DNA from: Candidatus Phycosocius bacilliformis
GTDB lineage: Bacteria > Pseudomonadota > Alphaproteobacteria > Caulobacterales > Aquidulcibacteraceae
Direction of reading: 5' to 3'
Assembly (NCBI RefSeq): GCF_003112735.1
Contig: NZ_BFBR01000002.1
Location: 62,001-126,000 of the forward strand
DNA length: 64,000 nucleotides
Of the stretch, positions 9,228 through 16,868 are shown piece by piece; position 1 is the first letter of the stretch; every line of letters starts with the position of its first letter. The translations under genes and the position numbers were made by a program. The notes beneath the pieces were generated by a model. That model was not told the origin of the DNA and did no database searches. It saw only the letters and a list, made by a program, of their open reading frames with translations.

Positions 9228-10130
9228 CTAGGTTCGTTCAAAAGCGCTCAGCGCCGCTTTGGCAATTTCTTCGCCCCATTCCTGCACGAAATGGCCGCCA
9301 TTGTGGATGACCAGCGGGGCTGGGCAGCCGCGAATGAGTTGGTACATATCTTCCATGACATCGAGCCCGAATACCGGATCGGCCGCACCCCAAGCCATAA
9401 AGCTTTTGCCGCGCCACTGCTCAGCCCAGAACGTTCGCGCAGCAAGTGAGACTTCCACCCCGTCCATGTGAGGTTCGGTCATCACACGTTTGGGAAACGC
9501 GCGGACTCCAGCCTTATAGGTTTGATCGGGGAAAGGGGCATCATAAGCGGCGATCTCATCGGGTGTGAGATGTGGGGCAGAACGCTTGATGAGTGCGCCA
9601 ATGTCGAGATCAGGCCGTGCTCCGGCATATGTGCGCCAGGCGAGAAAGCCCGCGCTAGGGGGGTGACCCGTGGCCAAAGTGGTGTTCATGATCAACAGAC
9701 GGTCGATGCGCTCCGCCATGCCTGCAGCAATTGGCAGGGTCAGGCCCAATAGCCCGCCCCAATCCTGAACCACGAGCGTGATCTGGCTTAGGTCCAGCCG
9801 CTCAATCAGCCGGATCAGGAATTGGCGATGAAAGTCAAAGCCATAAACCTCTTCATCCAGAGGTTTGTCTGAGCGGCCAAAGCCCAGCAGGTCTGGAGCC
9901 ACAACGCGCGCGCCGCTGGACAGAAACACCGGGATCATATGGCGGTAAAGATAGCTCCAGGTGGGTTGACCATGTAGGCACAAATAGACATGGGCCGCAT
10001 CTGCAGGGCCTTCATCAATCACAGCCGCGCGCAATCCGTCGTAGCCGGGCAAGTCGCTGATGTAATCGGGTTGATAGTCAAAGCCCGGCAAGCTGGCAAA
10101 GCGGGCATCGGGTGTTCGCAAGAAGTCCAC
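9228..10130 (-). CDS. Haloalkane dehalogenase-like alpha/beta hydrolase (HLD-I/DhmA type)
   Basis: This 300-residue alpha/beta hydrolase starts at a GTG preceded by GGGGGA. The nucleophile is Asp, D123 in VVQDWGG, with the following Trp that stabilises the halide in haloalkane dehalogenases. The oxyanion-hole region is HGQPTWSYLY. The likely acid is D251 (AADPVFG) and the base H280 (GGHFVQEWGE). These features favour dehalogenase over the Ser-type esterases and fit subfamily I (DhlA/DhmA). Such enzymes hydrolyse carbon-halogen bonds to an alcohol and halide in the cytoplasm. It lies 40 bases downstream of a four-helix membrane protein on the same strand, near an epoxide-hydrolase-like gene. 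An epoxide hydrolase of the same fold is the main alternative; the substrate is unknown. Confidence 0.82.
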   Translation of the reverse strand: MDFLRTPDARFASLPGFDYQPDYISDLPGYDGLRAAVIDEGPADAAHVYLCLHGQPTWSYLYRHMIPVFLSSGARVVAPDLLGFGRSDKPLDEEVYGFDFHRQFLIRLIERLDLSQITLVVQDWGGLLGLTLPIAAGMAERIDRLLIMNTTLATGHPPSAGFLAWRTYAGARPDLDIGALIKRSAPHLTPDEIAAYDAPFPDQTYKAGVRAFPKRVMTEPHMDGVEVSLAARTFWAEQWRGKSFMAWGAADPVFGLDVMEDMYQLIRGCPAPLVIHNGGHFVQEWGEEIAKAALSAFERT

Positions 10131-10170
10131 AATCAGTTCCCCCCTGGCTGAATGGTCGTTGGGTGGTGGC

Positions 10171-10590
10171 TCATCGTTTCAACACACCGCTGCCCACAAT
10201 ACCCACGCCAAACATGACCGCCAGGATCGTATTGGGGATGAGATTGAGGGCAAATCCCGTCGCCACCGAACATATGCCATCAATGACATACCAGCCCGTC
10301 AACCCAAACATCATCGCCAGCCACAGCGGGCGGGCTTCGCGCCCGTGAGCCAGGGCAAACCTGATCACGCCGTGCAATGTGATGGCCCAACCAATGGTGA
10401 TCGCCCCCATAAGGCCGAGGGCAAAACGCAGGACCGGATGAAACGCATCTGGACCTGCAGGACCCAGAATTGCCAGCAGCTGTTGGACAGGGCTGCTGGT
10501 GGGCTCAAAGGCACCAGCGCATAACAATGCGCCAAATCCAATGAGCGACAACGTAAAGGCATTAAAATAAAGCCGCCAGAATGGGTGCAT
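10171..10590 (-). CDS. Four-helix membrane protein, family unknown (paralogue 1)
   Basis: I do not recognise the family. The ATG at 10590 is preferred over the frame start at 10617 because GGAG lies 7 bases upstream. The 139-residue product is almost entirely hydrophobic with four predicted membrane segments, including FTLSLIGFGALLCAGAF and LMGAITIGWAITLHGV, a short positive loop (HGREARP), and the segment WYVIDGICSVATGFALNLIPN. The same layout, with matching W..(I)D..CS.A.G and N.I. positions, occurs in the protein at 12058-12504, so the two look like diverged paralogues. It is upstream of the dehalogenase and divergent from the XRE regulator at 10730, which may control it. Confidence 0.72.
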   Translation of the reverse strand: MHPFWRLYFNAFTLSLIGFGALLCAGAFEPTSSPVQQLLAILGPAGPDAFHPVLRFALGLMGAITIGWAITLHGVIRFALAHGREARPLWLAMMFGLTGWYVIDGICSVATGFALNLIPNTILAVMFGVGIVGSGVLKR

Positions 10591-10729
10591 GTGCGATCTC
10601 CAGAGATCACCTGCCAAAGGTCAGGGGTTTGCCGATCATGCGGTGTGACCTTGCACCCTGCAATTACCTCTGGCGTTATTGAATGGCCTACGAGGACATG
10701 CAAATGGGTCTGGCAGAGGAGATCCGATT

Positions 10730-11572
10730 ATGCCGGGGGATACCCAGTTGCAGATGGCTGATCACGATGGCGGCTTTGCCCGTCTATTGCGCGACTGGCG
10801 TCAAAGGCGACGTCTGTCACAACTTGATTTGGCGCTGATGTCGGGCGTGTCACAGCGCCATGTTAGCTTTCTGGAATCCCGGCGTGCCAATCCAAGCCGC
10901 AATATGATCTTGCAATTGAGCGAGACCTTGGATGTCCCTTTGCGTGATCGTAACGCATGGCTGACGGCGGCAGGCTTTGCCCCCATTTATAAGACACGTA
11001 CGCTGGATGATCCCCAAATGAGCCAGGTGATGGCGGCGATCCACATGATGCTGAAGGCGCATGAACCGTTTCCAGCCTTGGCCCTTGATCGGGCGTGGAA
11101 TGTGCGTTTGTCCAATCAGGCCTTTGATCGGCTGACAGCCATGCTGGGTGAGGATATTTGGGCGCGGGTGGGCGATGGCACGCGTAACCTCATGCGCTTA
11201 TTCTTCCATCCTGACGGCATTAAGCCCTATGTGACCAATTGGGCTGCGGTCGGCCCGCTGATCTGGCAGCGCGCCCAGCGCGAGGCCGAAGCCGTCGGCG
11301 AACCCGCGATGAAGGCGGTATTGGCGGAGTTGGCCCCCTATCAGGATAATCACATTCTGTGGTCAGCGGCAGAGACGGCTCTGGTTCCGGTGATGCCCTT
11401 TTCCATGGAAATGAATGGTCTTAAGATTTCCATGTTCGCTGTGGTTGCCACCTTTGGTACGGCTCAAGATATAACCGCTGATGAGCTGCGACTGGAGACC
11501 TTATTTCCCGCAGATGCGCAGACGGAGGCTTTATTTCGCGCTGCCGCTACCCCGCCAGATCCAAGTCGATAA
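10730..11572 (+). CDS. XRE-family regulator with MmyB-like ligand-binding domain
   Basis: The ATG at 10730 follows AGAGGAG and gives 280 residues. Residues about 17-72 form a helix-turn-helix of XRE type (RRRLSQLDLALMSGVSQRHV, SFLESRRANPSRNMI). The rest, from about PFPALALDRAWNVRLSN, matches the MmyB-like transcription regulator ligand-binding domain, a small-molecule sensing fold often tied to regulation of adjacent oxidoreductases and hydrolases (family knowledge). It is divergent from the membrane protein and dehalogenase unit and upstream of the epoxide-hydrolase-like gene, so it is well placed to control both arms. The inducer is unknown. Confidence 0.88.
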   Translation: MPGDTQLQMADHDGGFARLLRDWRQRRRLSQLDLALMSGVSQRHVSFLESRRANPSRNMILQLSETLDVPLRDRNAWLTAAGFAPIYKTRTLDDPQMSQVMAAIHMMLKAHEPFPALALDRAWNVRLSNQAFDRLTAMLGEDIWARVGDGTRNLMRLFFHPDGIKPYVTNWAAVGPLIWQRAQREAEAVGEPAMKAVLAELAPYQDNHILWSAAETALVPVMPFSMEMNGLKISMFAVVATFGTAQDITADELRLETLFPADAQTEALFRAAATPPDPSR

Positions 11573-11674
11573 CCTCATAGGTAATTGCATGTCGGCAATC
11601 GCCGGGCCAGCCTGAAGATCTGATCACACATCTGCGCATCGGGCCCGTTTTTGGGTATAGGAGGGAAAAAGACC

Positions 11675-12058
11675 ATGTCTGCCGACACGCCGCTGGCGAT
11701 TGCCCAGAGCTTTCTGAAGGCCATGGAGCCGCTTGATTATGACACAGCACTCAAGCTTGTCGCCCCTGATTGCACCTATATCAATCCCCCACCCATCGGT
11801 GCCGTAACAGGACCGGCTGGCATTCGTGCGGTGCTTGAGCCGTTTTTTGCCCCGACGCTTGAAAATGAGTTTCGGATTTTGCGCGCAGCGGTGAGTGGAG
11901 ATGTGGTGTGCCTTGAACGGCTCGACCGACACAAATTGGCGGACAAATGGGTGGAATTGCCCGTGACAGGCATATTCGAAATTCATGATGGTCTCATTAC
12001 ATATTGGCGAGACTATTTTGACGCGGCCACCATCTTGAACCAATGGCCGCGCGGGTGA
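11675..12058 (+). CDS. Limonene-1,2-epoxide hydrolase-like enzyme (SnoaL-like fold)
   Basis: The ATG at 11675 follows AGGAGGG and gives 127 residues, short for the family but complete. The catalytic set of limonene-epoxide hydrolase can be placed: Y35 and N37 in YINPP, R82 and D84 in LERLDRHK, and D113 in YWRDYFD, with spacings close to the Rhodococcus enzyme (Tyr53, Asn55, Arg99, Asp101, Asp132). The motif set separates it from generic SnoaL-like proteins, which usually lack it. Family members add water to epoxides in one step. The stop codon shares its last base with the start of the next gene (TGATG), implying translational coupling to the second four-helix protein. The substrate is not predictable. 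Confidence 0.82.
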   Translation: MSADTPLAIAQSFLKAMEPLDYDTALKLVAPDCTYINPPPIGAVTGPAGIRAVLEPFFAPTLENEFRILRAAVSGDVVCLERLDRHKLADKWVELPVTGIFEIHDGLITYWRDYFDAATILNQWPRG

Positions 12059-12504
12059 TGAAGGTCTCGCAGGCGGCCCAAAAGGCGTGGTTGAAAGTCA
12101 CTGCCATCATTGTCGGCAGCTTCGGGCCGGTCTTCTTTCTGGGCACGATGGCGGCCACGCGTGAGCCTGCGCGTTGGACGCTGGATGTGTTGAGTTGGCC
12201 ATTGGACGGGGCAACCCGGTTTTCAGATCCTGACACACAGTTCTTGGCAGCCCTGACAGGCGGCTTTCTGGCCGGCTGGGGGGTGATGATCTGGTGCTTG
12301 TCTACCTTTGTCCATGATCAGGCCCCTGAAGCGGTGCGCCGAACGGTTTTAATCAGCCTTCTGACGTGGTTCTGCTTTGATAGTGCGGGATCTATCGCTT
12401 CGGGAAATGGATCGAATGCGCTGATCAATATGATGGTCTTGATCTTGGCAGTCGGGCCGTTGTGGTGGCCTGCCACAGGCACCAAAGACCCCTCCGACAC
12501 CTAG
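12058..12504 (+). CDS. Four-helix membrane protein, family unknown (paralogue 2)
   Basis: I do not recognise the family. The ATG at 12058 is chosen because it overlaps the previous stop as TGATG; an in-frame ATG at 12043 would also be possible but has no ribosome binding site. The 148-residue protein has four predicted membrane segments (IIVGSFGPVFFLGTMA, TGGFLAGWGVMIWCLS, ISLLTWFCFDSAGSIAS, MMVLILAVGPLWW). Its layout and several positions (GW in helix 2, W..(F)D..GSIASG in helix 3) parallel the 139-residue protein at 10171-10590. Coupling to an epoxide-hydrolase-like gene suggests a shared membrane-linked role. It ends with a 4-base overlap with the convergent CoA-transferase gene. Confidence 0.72.
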   Translation: MKVSQAAQKAWLKVTAIIVGSFGPVFFLGTMAATREPARWTLDVLSWPLDGATRFSDPDTQFLAALTGGFLAGWGVMIWCLSTFVHDQAPEAVRRTVLISLLTWFCFDSAGSIASGNGSNALINMMVLILAVGPLWWPATGTKDPSDT

Positions 12505-13706
12505 AGCCGTTCTGCCACAACCGACTTGCCAATCAGGGCCTCAATCTCCTCTGGGCTGAAACCTGCATCGGCAAGCACTGCGCGCGCATCTTGGCCGGGG
12601 GCTGGGACCGCTGGTTTGGTGGTCTCGTCCAGTCCAGGAAAGCGGATCGGACCTGATGGCGAAGCCTTAAAGCCACCGGCTCCATCGGCAATCTGTGTTA
12701 TGCCACCTGCAGCCAGAAATTGCGGATCGGCGACCGTTTCAGCTGGACTTTGAACCGGGGCCCACACCAAATCATGGGCATCAAGGCTTTCGGCGATGTC
12801 TGCAAAGTCGCGAGAAGCAAACACCGCATCCATCAGCCCCACCAATTCAGCTCCATGTTCGCGCCGCGCTTTGGAGGTGGCAAAGCGGGGGTCGTTCTGG
12901 AGCCGCTCTAATCCAAGGGCGGCGCAAAAGCCCGGCCAATCGGCGGTGCCTTGTCGGGGTAGCAAGGTGAGCCAGCGTCCATCACGGCACTGGAAGAAAT
13001 TGGCCAGCGGGTTGACCGCTTCAAGACGGGGGCGGGTGGAGGCCAATCGCCCAAACCGCATCTGGATCGACATGTCCGAGCCCAATGTATAGGTGCCCGC
13101 CCGCAGAAGCGAGGCATCAACGTGTTGACCCTTACCGGTCAGCGAGCGGCTGTGCAGGGCTGCAAGAATGCCCGCGACTGTGGCCAGCGAACAAATATGG
13201 TCGCCCACCCCTGTGCGGATCGGGAAGGGGTCAACGCCTTTGGGTGCGGTCAATCGTGCCCACCCCGAGCGGGACCAAAACGCGGCAACATCAAAACCAG
13301 CCCGGTCGACATCTGGGCCTTCCAGCCCATAGCCGGTGACATTGGCATAGATCAAAGCGGGATTGACTGCCGAAAGCGCAGCATAATCAAGGCCTGCTCG
13401 GGTAAGCCCGCCGGGACGCACATTGGTGATAAAGATGTCGGCATCGGCCACCAGCCTGCGCACCAAATCGCGCCCTTCATCGCCGCCCGTGTCGATGATG
13501 ATGGATCGTTTGCCGCGATTATCGAGGTCAAAAACCGGGTTTTCGGCAATATCGGCCCCAATGGTGTCAAAGAAACGTCGGATTGGGTCGCCACCGGGGG
13601 GTTCGATCTTGATGACATCAGCGCCCCAGTCCGCCAACAAGCCGCCAGCCCCGGGGGCGGCAATATAGGTGGCATATTCAATGACTTTCAGACCCTTGAG
13701 CAGCAT
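12501..13706 (-). CDS. Family III (CaiB/BaiF) CoA-transferase
   Basis: This 401-residue protein of family III length starts MLLKGLKVIEYATYIAAPGA. It shows the N-terminal ADWGADVIKIEPPGGDP nucleotide-binding segment and the central GVGDHICSLATVAGILAAL motif, whose Asp is the expected acyl-acceptor. Members move CoA between organic acids (formate/oxalate, carnitine, bile acids, 2-methylacyl substrates) or act as racemases. The racemase subgroup needs an Asp-His pair and cannot be excluded. It is convergent with the preceding gene and alone on its strand. Together with the dehalogenase and epoxide-hydrolase-like genes it could take part in breakdown of an unusual substrate, but that link is positional only. 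Confidence 0.88.
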   Translation of the reverse strand: MLLKGLKVIEYATYIAAPGAGGLLADWGADVIKIEPPGGDPIRRFFDTIGADIAENPVFDLDNRGKRSIIIDTGGDEGRDLVRRLVADADIFITNVRPGGLTRAGLDYAALSAVNPALIYANVTGYGLEGPDVDRAGFDVAAFWSRSGWARLTAPKGVDPFPIRTGVGDHICSLATVAGILAALHSRSLTGKGQHVDASLLRAGTYTLGSDMSIQMRFGRLASTRPRLEAVNPLANFFQCRDGRWLTLLPRQGTADWPGFCAALGLERLQNDPRFATSKARREHGAELVGLMDAVFASRDFADIAESLDAHDLVWAPVQSPAETVADPQFLAAGGITQIADGAGGFKASPSGPIRFPGLDETTKPAVPAPGQDARAVLADAGFSPEEIEALIGKSVVAERL

Positions 13707-13747
13707 TCATCCCCCCGTTTTCTTCTTTTGGCCCGGGTCTTTATTCA

Positions 13748-13800
13748 AGAACAGGCGTTCTGTTAGACCCTTGAACACTTGACGCATTTACCTGTGTAAA
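13748..13800. promoter_or_regulatory. Two small palindromes upstream of the first DUF2336 gene
   Basis: AGAAC-AGGC-GTTCT (13748-13761) and TTTAC-CTGT-GTAAA (13787-13800) are both 5-bp-arm dyads with 4-base spacers in the 167-base gap between the CoA-transferase and DUF2336 starts. The second overlaps a plausible promoter (TTGAAC at 13771, TGTAAA at 13795, spacing 18). The binding factor is unknown. Confidence 0.35.
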
Positions 13801-13873
13801 GACCTCATTAACCCTAACACAGCACCTTAGCCCTCATGCGAATCACGGCAAGAGTGGCTGCAGGAGCATTGTC

Positions 13874-15022
13874 ATGGGCGTTTCCACGCTGCGCGTAAAC
13901 TTAAGTGAAGCAGACATTCGATCATTGATCAAAGGCGAGACCGACGAAGATCGGGCGCTGGCCTGTTATCGTCTTTGCCGTCGCATCGATACGGTTACAT
14001 TGAGCGACGAAGAACGCGCCTATGCCGAGCAAATTCTGAAGATCGTGATTGCAGGGGCGGCCGAGCGTGTGCGTCGTGCGCTGGCGGTGACGCTGAAGGC
14101 CTCGCCTAATCTTCCCGCCGAAATTGCCACCAAACTTGCCCGTGACATTGATTCCATTGCTGTTCCAATTCTGGAAAGCTCGCCTGTCTTGAGTGATGAG
14201 GATCTGGTTGAGATTTTGGAGTCAGCTGAACCTGCCCGCCAATATGCGATTGCCCGGCGTGAAACGCTTTCTGAAGTGGTGACAACAGCCTTGTGCACCC
14301 ACGGGGTGGATGGGGCCATTATCGAAGCCCTGCGCAATGATGGCGCGCAGTTCAATGATGTGGGTATGACACGTGCACTTGATCGCTTTCCAAGCGTGCG
14401 TGAATTGCAAGAAGCCATGGTGGATCGGCCGATCCTGCCGCTTTTGGTCTCTGAAAAACTTGCAGCTAGGCTTACCGGTGAATTGTTTGACCGTCTGGTC
14501 GAAAAACACGCGATGCCGCCACAAATGGCGATTGAGTTGGCAACCCAAACCCGCGAGCGGGCAGGGGTGGATTTGGTCGCCCAAGCCGGTCTACAGGCCG
14601 ATATGAAGCGGTATGTGCAGCAATTGCACCTGAATGGTCGCTTGACGCCCAGCTTCGTGCTGCGGGCCTTGTGTCAGGGTGAAGTACGTCTGGTTGAACA
14701 TGCCTTTGCCGAATTGGCTGGCATTGCCCACAATAAGGCATGGCTTCTCGTTCATGATGGCGGCACCATGGGACTACGCGCAATTTTTGAGCGCGCCAAT
14801 ATGCCGCCGAGCCTGTATCCTGCCTTCCGGGCAGCGATTGAAGTGCTGCATGAGACTGAGTTTGACGGCACCGCTGATGATCGCATGCGGTTCCGCAAGC
14901 GCATGATTGAACGTGTCCTGACCCGGTTCCAGTCCATCCCTGAAGATGATTTGAGCTATCTGCTTGAGAAGCTCGATTATGTGCGTGAGGAGACGGATGA
15001 TCGCCGTCGTGCGGTCGGCTAG
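13874..15022 (+). CDS. DUF2336 domain protein 1
   Basis: This 382-residue helical protein starts at an ATG following AGGAG. It resembles the alphaproteobacterial DUF2336 family: repeated helical, HEAT-like segments such as AERVRRALAVTLKASPNLPAEIATKLARD and VPILESSPVLSDEDLVEILE, no signal peptide and no membrane segment, so it should be cytoplasmic. No catalytic residues can be named. A second family member lies 2 kb away at 16869-17957, with the shared pattern (I/V)PIL..(S/C)P(V/I)L.D(E/D).LVE. A strong hairpin follows the stop. The family has no established function known to me; its frequent company with signalling genes is suggestive, and here a lone Hpt protein is the next gene. Confidence 0.8.
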   Translation: MGVSTLRVNLSEADIRSLIKGETDEDRALACYRLCRRIDTVTLSDEERAYAEQILKIVIAGAAERVRRALAVTLKASPNLPAEIATKLARDIDSIAVPILESSPVLSDEDLVEILESAEPARQYAIARRETLSEVVTTALCTHGVDGAIIEALRNDGAQFNDVGMTRALDRFPSVRELQEAMVDRPILPLLVSEKLAARLTGELFDRLVEKHAMPPQMAIELATQTRERAGVDLVAQAGLQADMKRYVQQLHLNGRLTPSFVLRALCQGEVRLVEHAFAELAGIAHNKAWLLVHDGGTMGLRAIFERANMPPSLYPAFRAAIEVLHETEFDGTADDRMRFRKRMIERVLTRFQSIPEDDLSYLLEKLDYVREETDDRRRAVG

Positions 15023-15092
15023 AGCCGTGCGCTGAGGGGCGGCTCGTGGCTTTTTAGGCGGAAGCGAGCGCCAACATGATCATGATACAGCA

Positions 15093-15117
15093 AAGGCCGC
15101 CCCGAAAGGGCGGCCTT
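15093..15117. terminator. Perfect 10-bp GC-rich hairpin between convergent genes
   Basis: AAGGCCGCCC pairs with GGGCGGCCTT across the loop CGAAA. It sits between the convergent DUF2336 and Hpt genes and could stop transcription from both sides. Neither side has a long T run, so termination strength is uncertain. Confidence 0.7.
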
Positions 15118-15157
15118 CATGTTTGAAGCCTGAGCTATATAACTTGTAGGAGGCCGA

Positions 15158-15649
15158 TTATTCGCCCGCAGCGTATCGGTTCACTTGGGTCTGCAGCTCG
15201 GTCAAGAGCGCGCGGCCGATTGGATGCTCACTGTCTTTGATGTTCTGGCGCACGGCGGCCACGATGGCACCGACGTGGGCATCAAGGATTTGGCGGGGGG
15301 CTTTGGCGCGCCCTTCTGGGCTGTCGATCAGTTTGCACAGCGACGCGGCAAATTGCGACACAATGGGAAAGCCATAAGTGGTGCCAAGGCCTTTAAGATC
15401 GTGGGCGCGGCGGTAGAATTCTTCCAGTTCATGTTCACCAGAGCCAGCCTGCTTCACCACGCTATAGGCTGCTTCCAGCTTGGTGAGTTCATCGTTCAGC
15501 CAGCCAGCAAACTGGTCAGACATGGAGGCGAGGGCTGCCTCAGCCCGTGCGATGGCCGCAGCGTCGAACCCGCCCAACCGGTTGCCCAATTTCGCCTTCA
15601 GGCGGTTGGGTGGTGAAATGAATTCAACTTGATCATCTTGGCTGGGCAT
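15158..15649 (-). CDS. Stand-alone Hpt (histidine phosphotransfer) domain protein
   Basis: This 163-residue protein begins at an ATG 8 bases after GGAG. The region about 40-155 is a helical Hpt domain with the phosphoacceptor H83 in RRAHDLKGLGTTYGFP, the canonical H-x-x-K-G pattern. There is no kinase, receiver or membrane domain. Hpt proteins relay phosphate between receivers and histidine kinases, so it must work with partners elsewhere. Possible partners include hybrid kinases such as the one at the left edge, but that is speculative. It lies between two DUF2336 genes and faces the first across a hairpin terminator. The specific phosphorelay is unknown. Confidence 0.85.
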   Translation of the reverse strand: MPSQDDQVEFISPPNRLKAKLGNRLGGFDAAAIARAEAALASMSDQFAGWLNDELTKLEAAYSVVKQAGSGEHELEEFYRRAHDLKGLGTTYGFPIVSQFAASLCKLIDSPEGRAKAPRQILDAHVGAIVAAVRQNIKDSEHPIGRALLTELQTQVNRYAAGE

Positions 15650-16014
15650 TGGTTATTCTCCACGATGACGCATGTTACCAAATTGCCTTTAATAGAAGGT
15701 GAAGGGCGAATATCTGTTGGTTTAACAAGGCTAATGTGGCCGTATTCTTGCGATCTTTTTGAGTAATTTTTAGCCTTCTGGTGAGTTGGAAGTTTAGCGT
15801 GTGATCGTGGGAAGGTATAAGCCCGCGCCTGAAGATTGGCGCGCACATCTACAGGTCTTGGAGCGTCACACCATCAAGCCGAAAATAGGAGGCTTTGATG
15901 AACCTGACCAATCACCTATCGAGGCGGCCCGACCGCCAAATCAGGCAACCATAAAGACAGCGCCTGCTTGGTTGCTTCATTCTGGTGGCAAGGATTGAAG
16001 CGGTGGAGGCGACC
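15650..16014. other. 365-base gap upstream of the Hpt gene; only weak small-ORF candidates
   Basis: The left part is AT-richer than its surroundings and probably holds the Hpt promoter. The right part holds two overlapping plus-strand candidates: a 65-codon frame from the GTG at 15801 (GGAAG upstream, ending at 15998) and an 18-codon frame at 15898. No family resemblance was seen for either, and I see no tRNA or repeat. Confidence 0.4.
15898..15954 (+). CDS. Possible 18-residue peptide with a perfect Shine-Dalgarno sequence
   Basis: The ATG is preceded by AGGAGG at a spacing of 5, the best ribosome binding site in this gap, and the frame MNLTNHLSRRPDRQIRQP is followed by TAA. The peptide is basic in its second half. 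It could be a real small protein, a leader peptide or a chance match; a 65-codon frame overlaps it in another frame. There is no homologue known to me, so the call rests on the ribosome binding site alone. Confidence 0.22.
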   Translation: MNLTNHLSRRPDRQIRQP

Positions 16015-16797
16015 CTATTGCGCGAATTGTTCAGCCAGCATGCGTTCATCGAGTGAGCGGTCGGGGTCAAACAGCATGACCATGCTGCGTGCGCGATCCT
16101 CTCGGATGCTGACGCTGGCGACATGGCGTACTTCTTGACTGTCGGCCGAGGCAGCCACAGGTCGCAAATCGGCATCAAGCACCTCAAACCGCACCTGACA
16201 TTCCCGTCGTAACAGCGCCCCGCGCCAGCGCCGAGGCCGGAACACGCTGATCGGAGTCAGAGCCAACAGGCCACAGCCCAACGGCAGGATCGGCCCATGG
16301 GCTGATAGATTATAGGCCGTGCTGCCTGCTGGGGTTGCCAGCAACAGACCATCGCAAATGATTTCATTAAGGCGCTCGGCCTCATCAACAAAAATCCGCA
16401 GACGCGCGGTTTGATGTGTCTGCCGCAACAGCGAGACTTCATTGATCGCCACATGCTCATGCACGCTGCCGTCAACCTGTACGCTGGTCATGCGCAAAGG
16501 GTGGATAACAGAAGCCTTGGCCGCCGCGATCCGGTCAAGCAAATCGGTCTCACGGTAGTCATTCATCAAAAAGCCGATGGTGCCTTGATTGAGACCAAAC
16601 ACTGGCACCCCGTCATCCATATGGCGACGCAGGGTTTCCAGCATCAAACCATCCCCGCCCAAGGCGACAATCACATCCGCCTCGCTCTCTTTGACGGAGC
16701 CATAGAGGTGGCGCATCCGCATCAGGGCGTCGCGCGCCTCGGGCCGGGCACTGGCCACAAAAGCAATACGTTCAAAGCGACGACGCGGTGCTGTCAT
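16015..16797 (-). CDS. nadK: NAD kinase
   Basis: The protein phosphorylates NAD to NADP using ATP. The ATG at 16797 is chosen over the TTG at 16806, giving 260 residues, normal for alphaproteobacterial NadK. The key motifs are VIVALGGDGLMLETLR (GGDG with the catalytic Asp), FGLNQGTIGFLMN, the NE..LLR segment and DGLLLATPAGSTAYNLSAHG. It lies 71 bases downstream of the second DUF2336 gene on the same strand and is probably co-transcribed with it. Nothing in the sequence suggests loss of function. Confidence 0.95.
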   Translation of the reverse strand: MTAPRRRFERIAFVASARPEARDALMRMRHLYGSVKESEADVIVALGGDGLMLETLRRHMDDGVPVFGLNQGTIGFLMNDYRETDLLDRIAAAKASVIHPLRMTSVQVDGSVHEHVAINEVSLLRQTHQTARLRIFVDEAERLNEIICDGLLLATPAGSTAYNLSAHGPILPLGCGLLALTPISVFRPRRWRGALLRRECQVRFEVLDADLRPVAASADSQEVRHVASVSIREDRARSMVMLFDPDRSLDERMLAEQFAQ

Positions 16798-16868
16798 GGA
16801 CCCCAACCCGGTTCAAACTAATCAGCATCCCCCTTAGAACAAAGCCGCCCTAAGTTGCCACCGATATT

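Noticed and set aside
9018-9449. 143-codon plus-strand frame
   Set aside because: It has no ribosome binding site, runs antisense through the dehalogenase 3' end and resembles no family.
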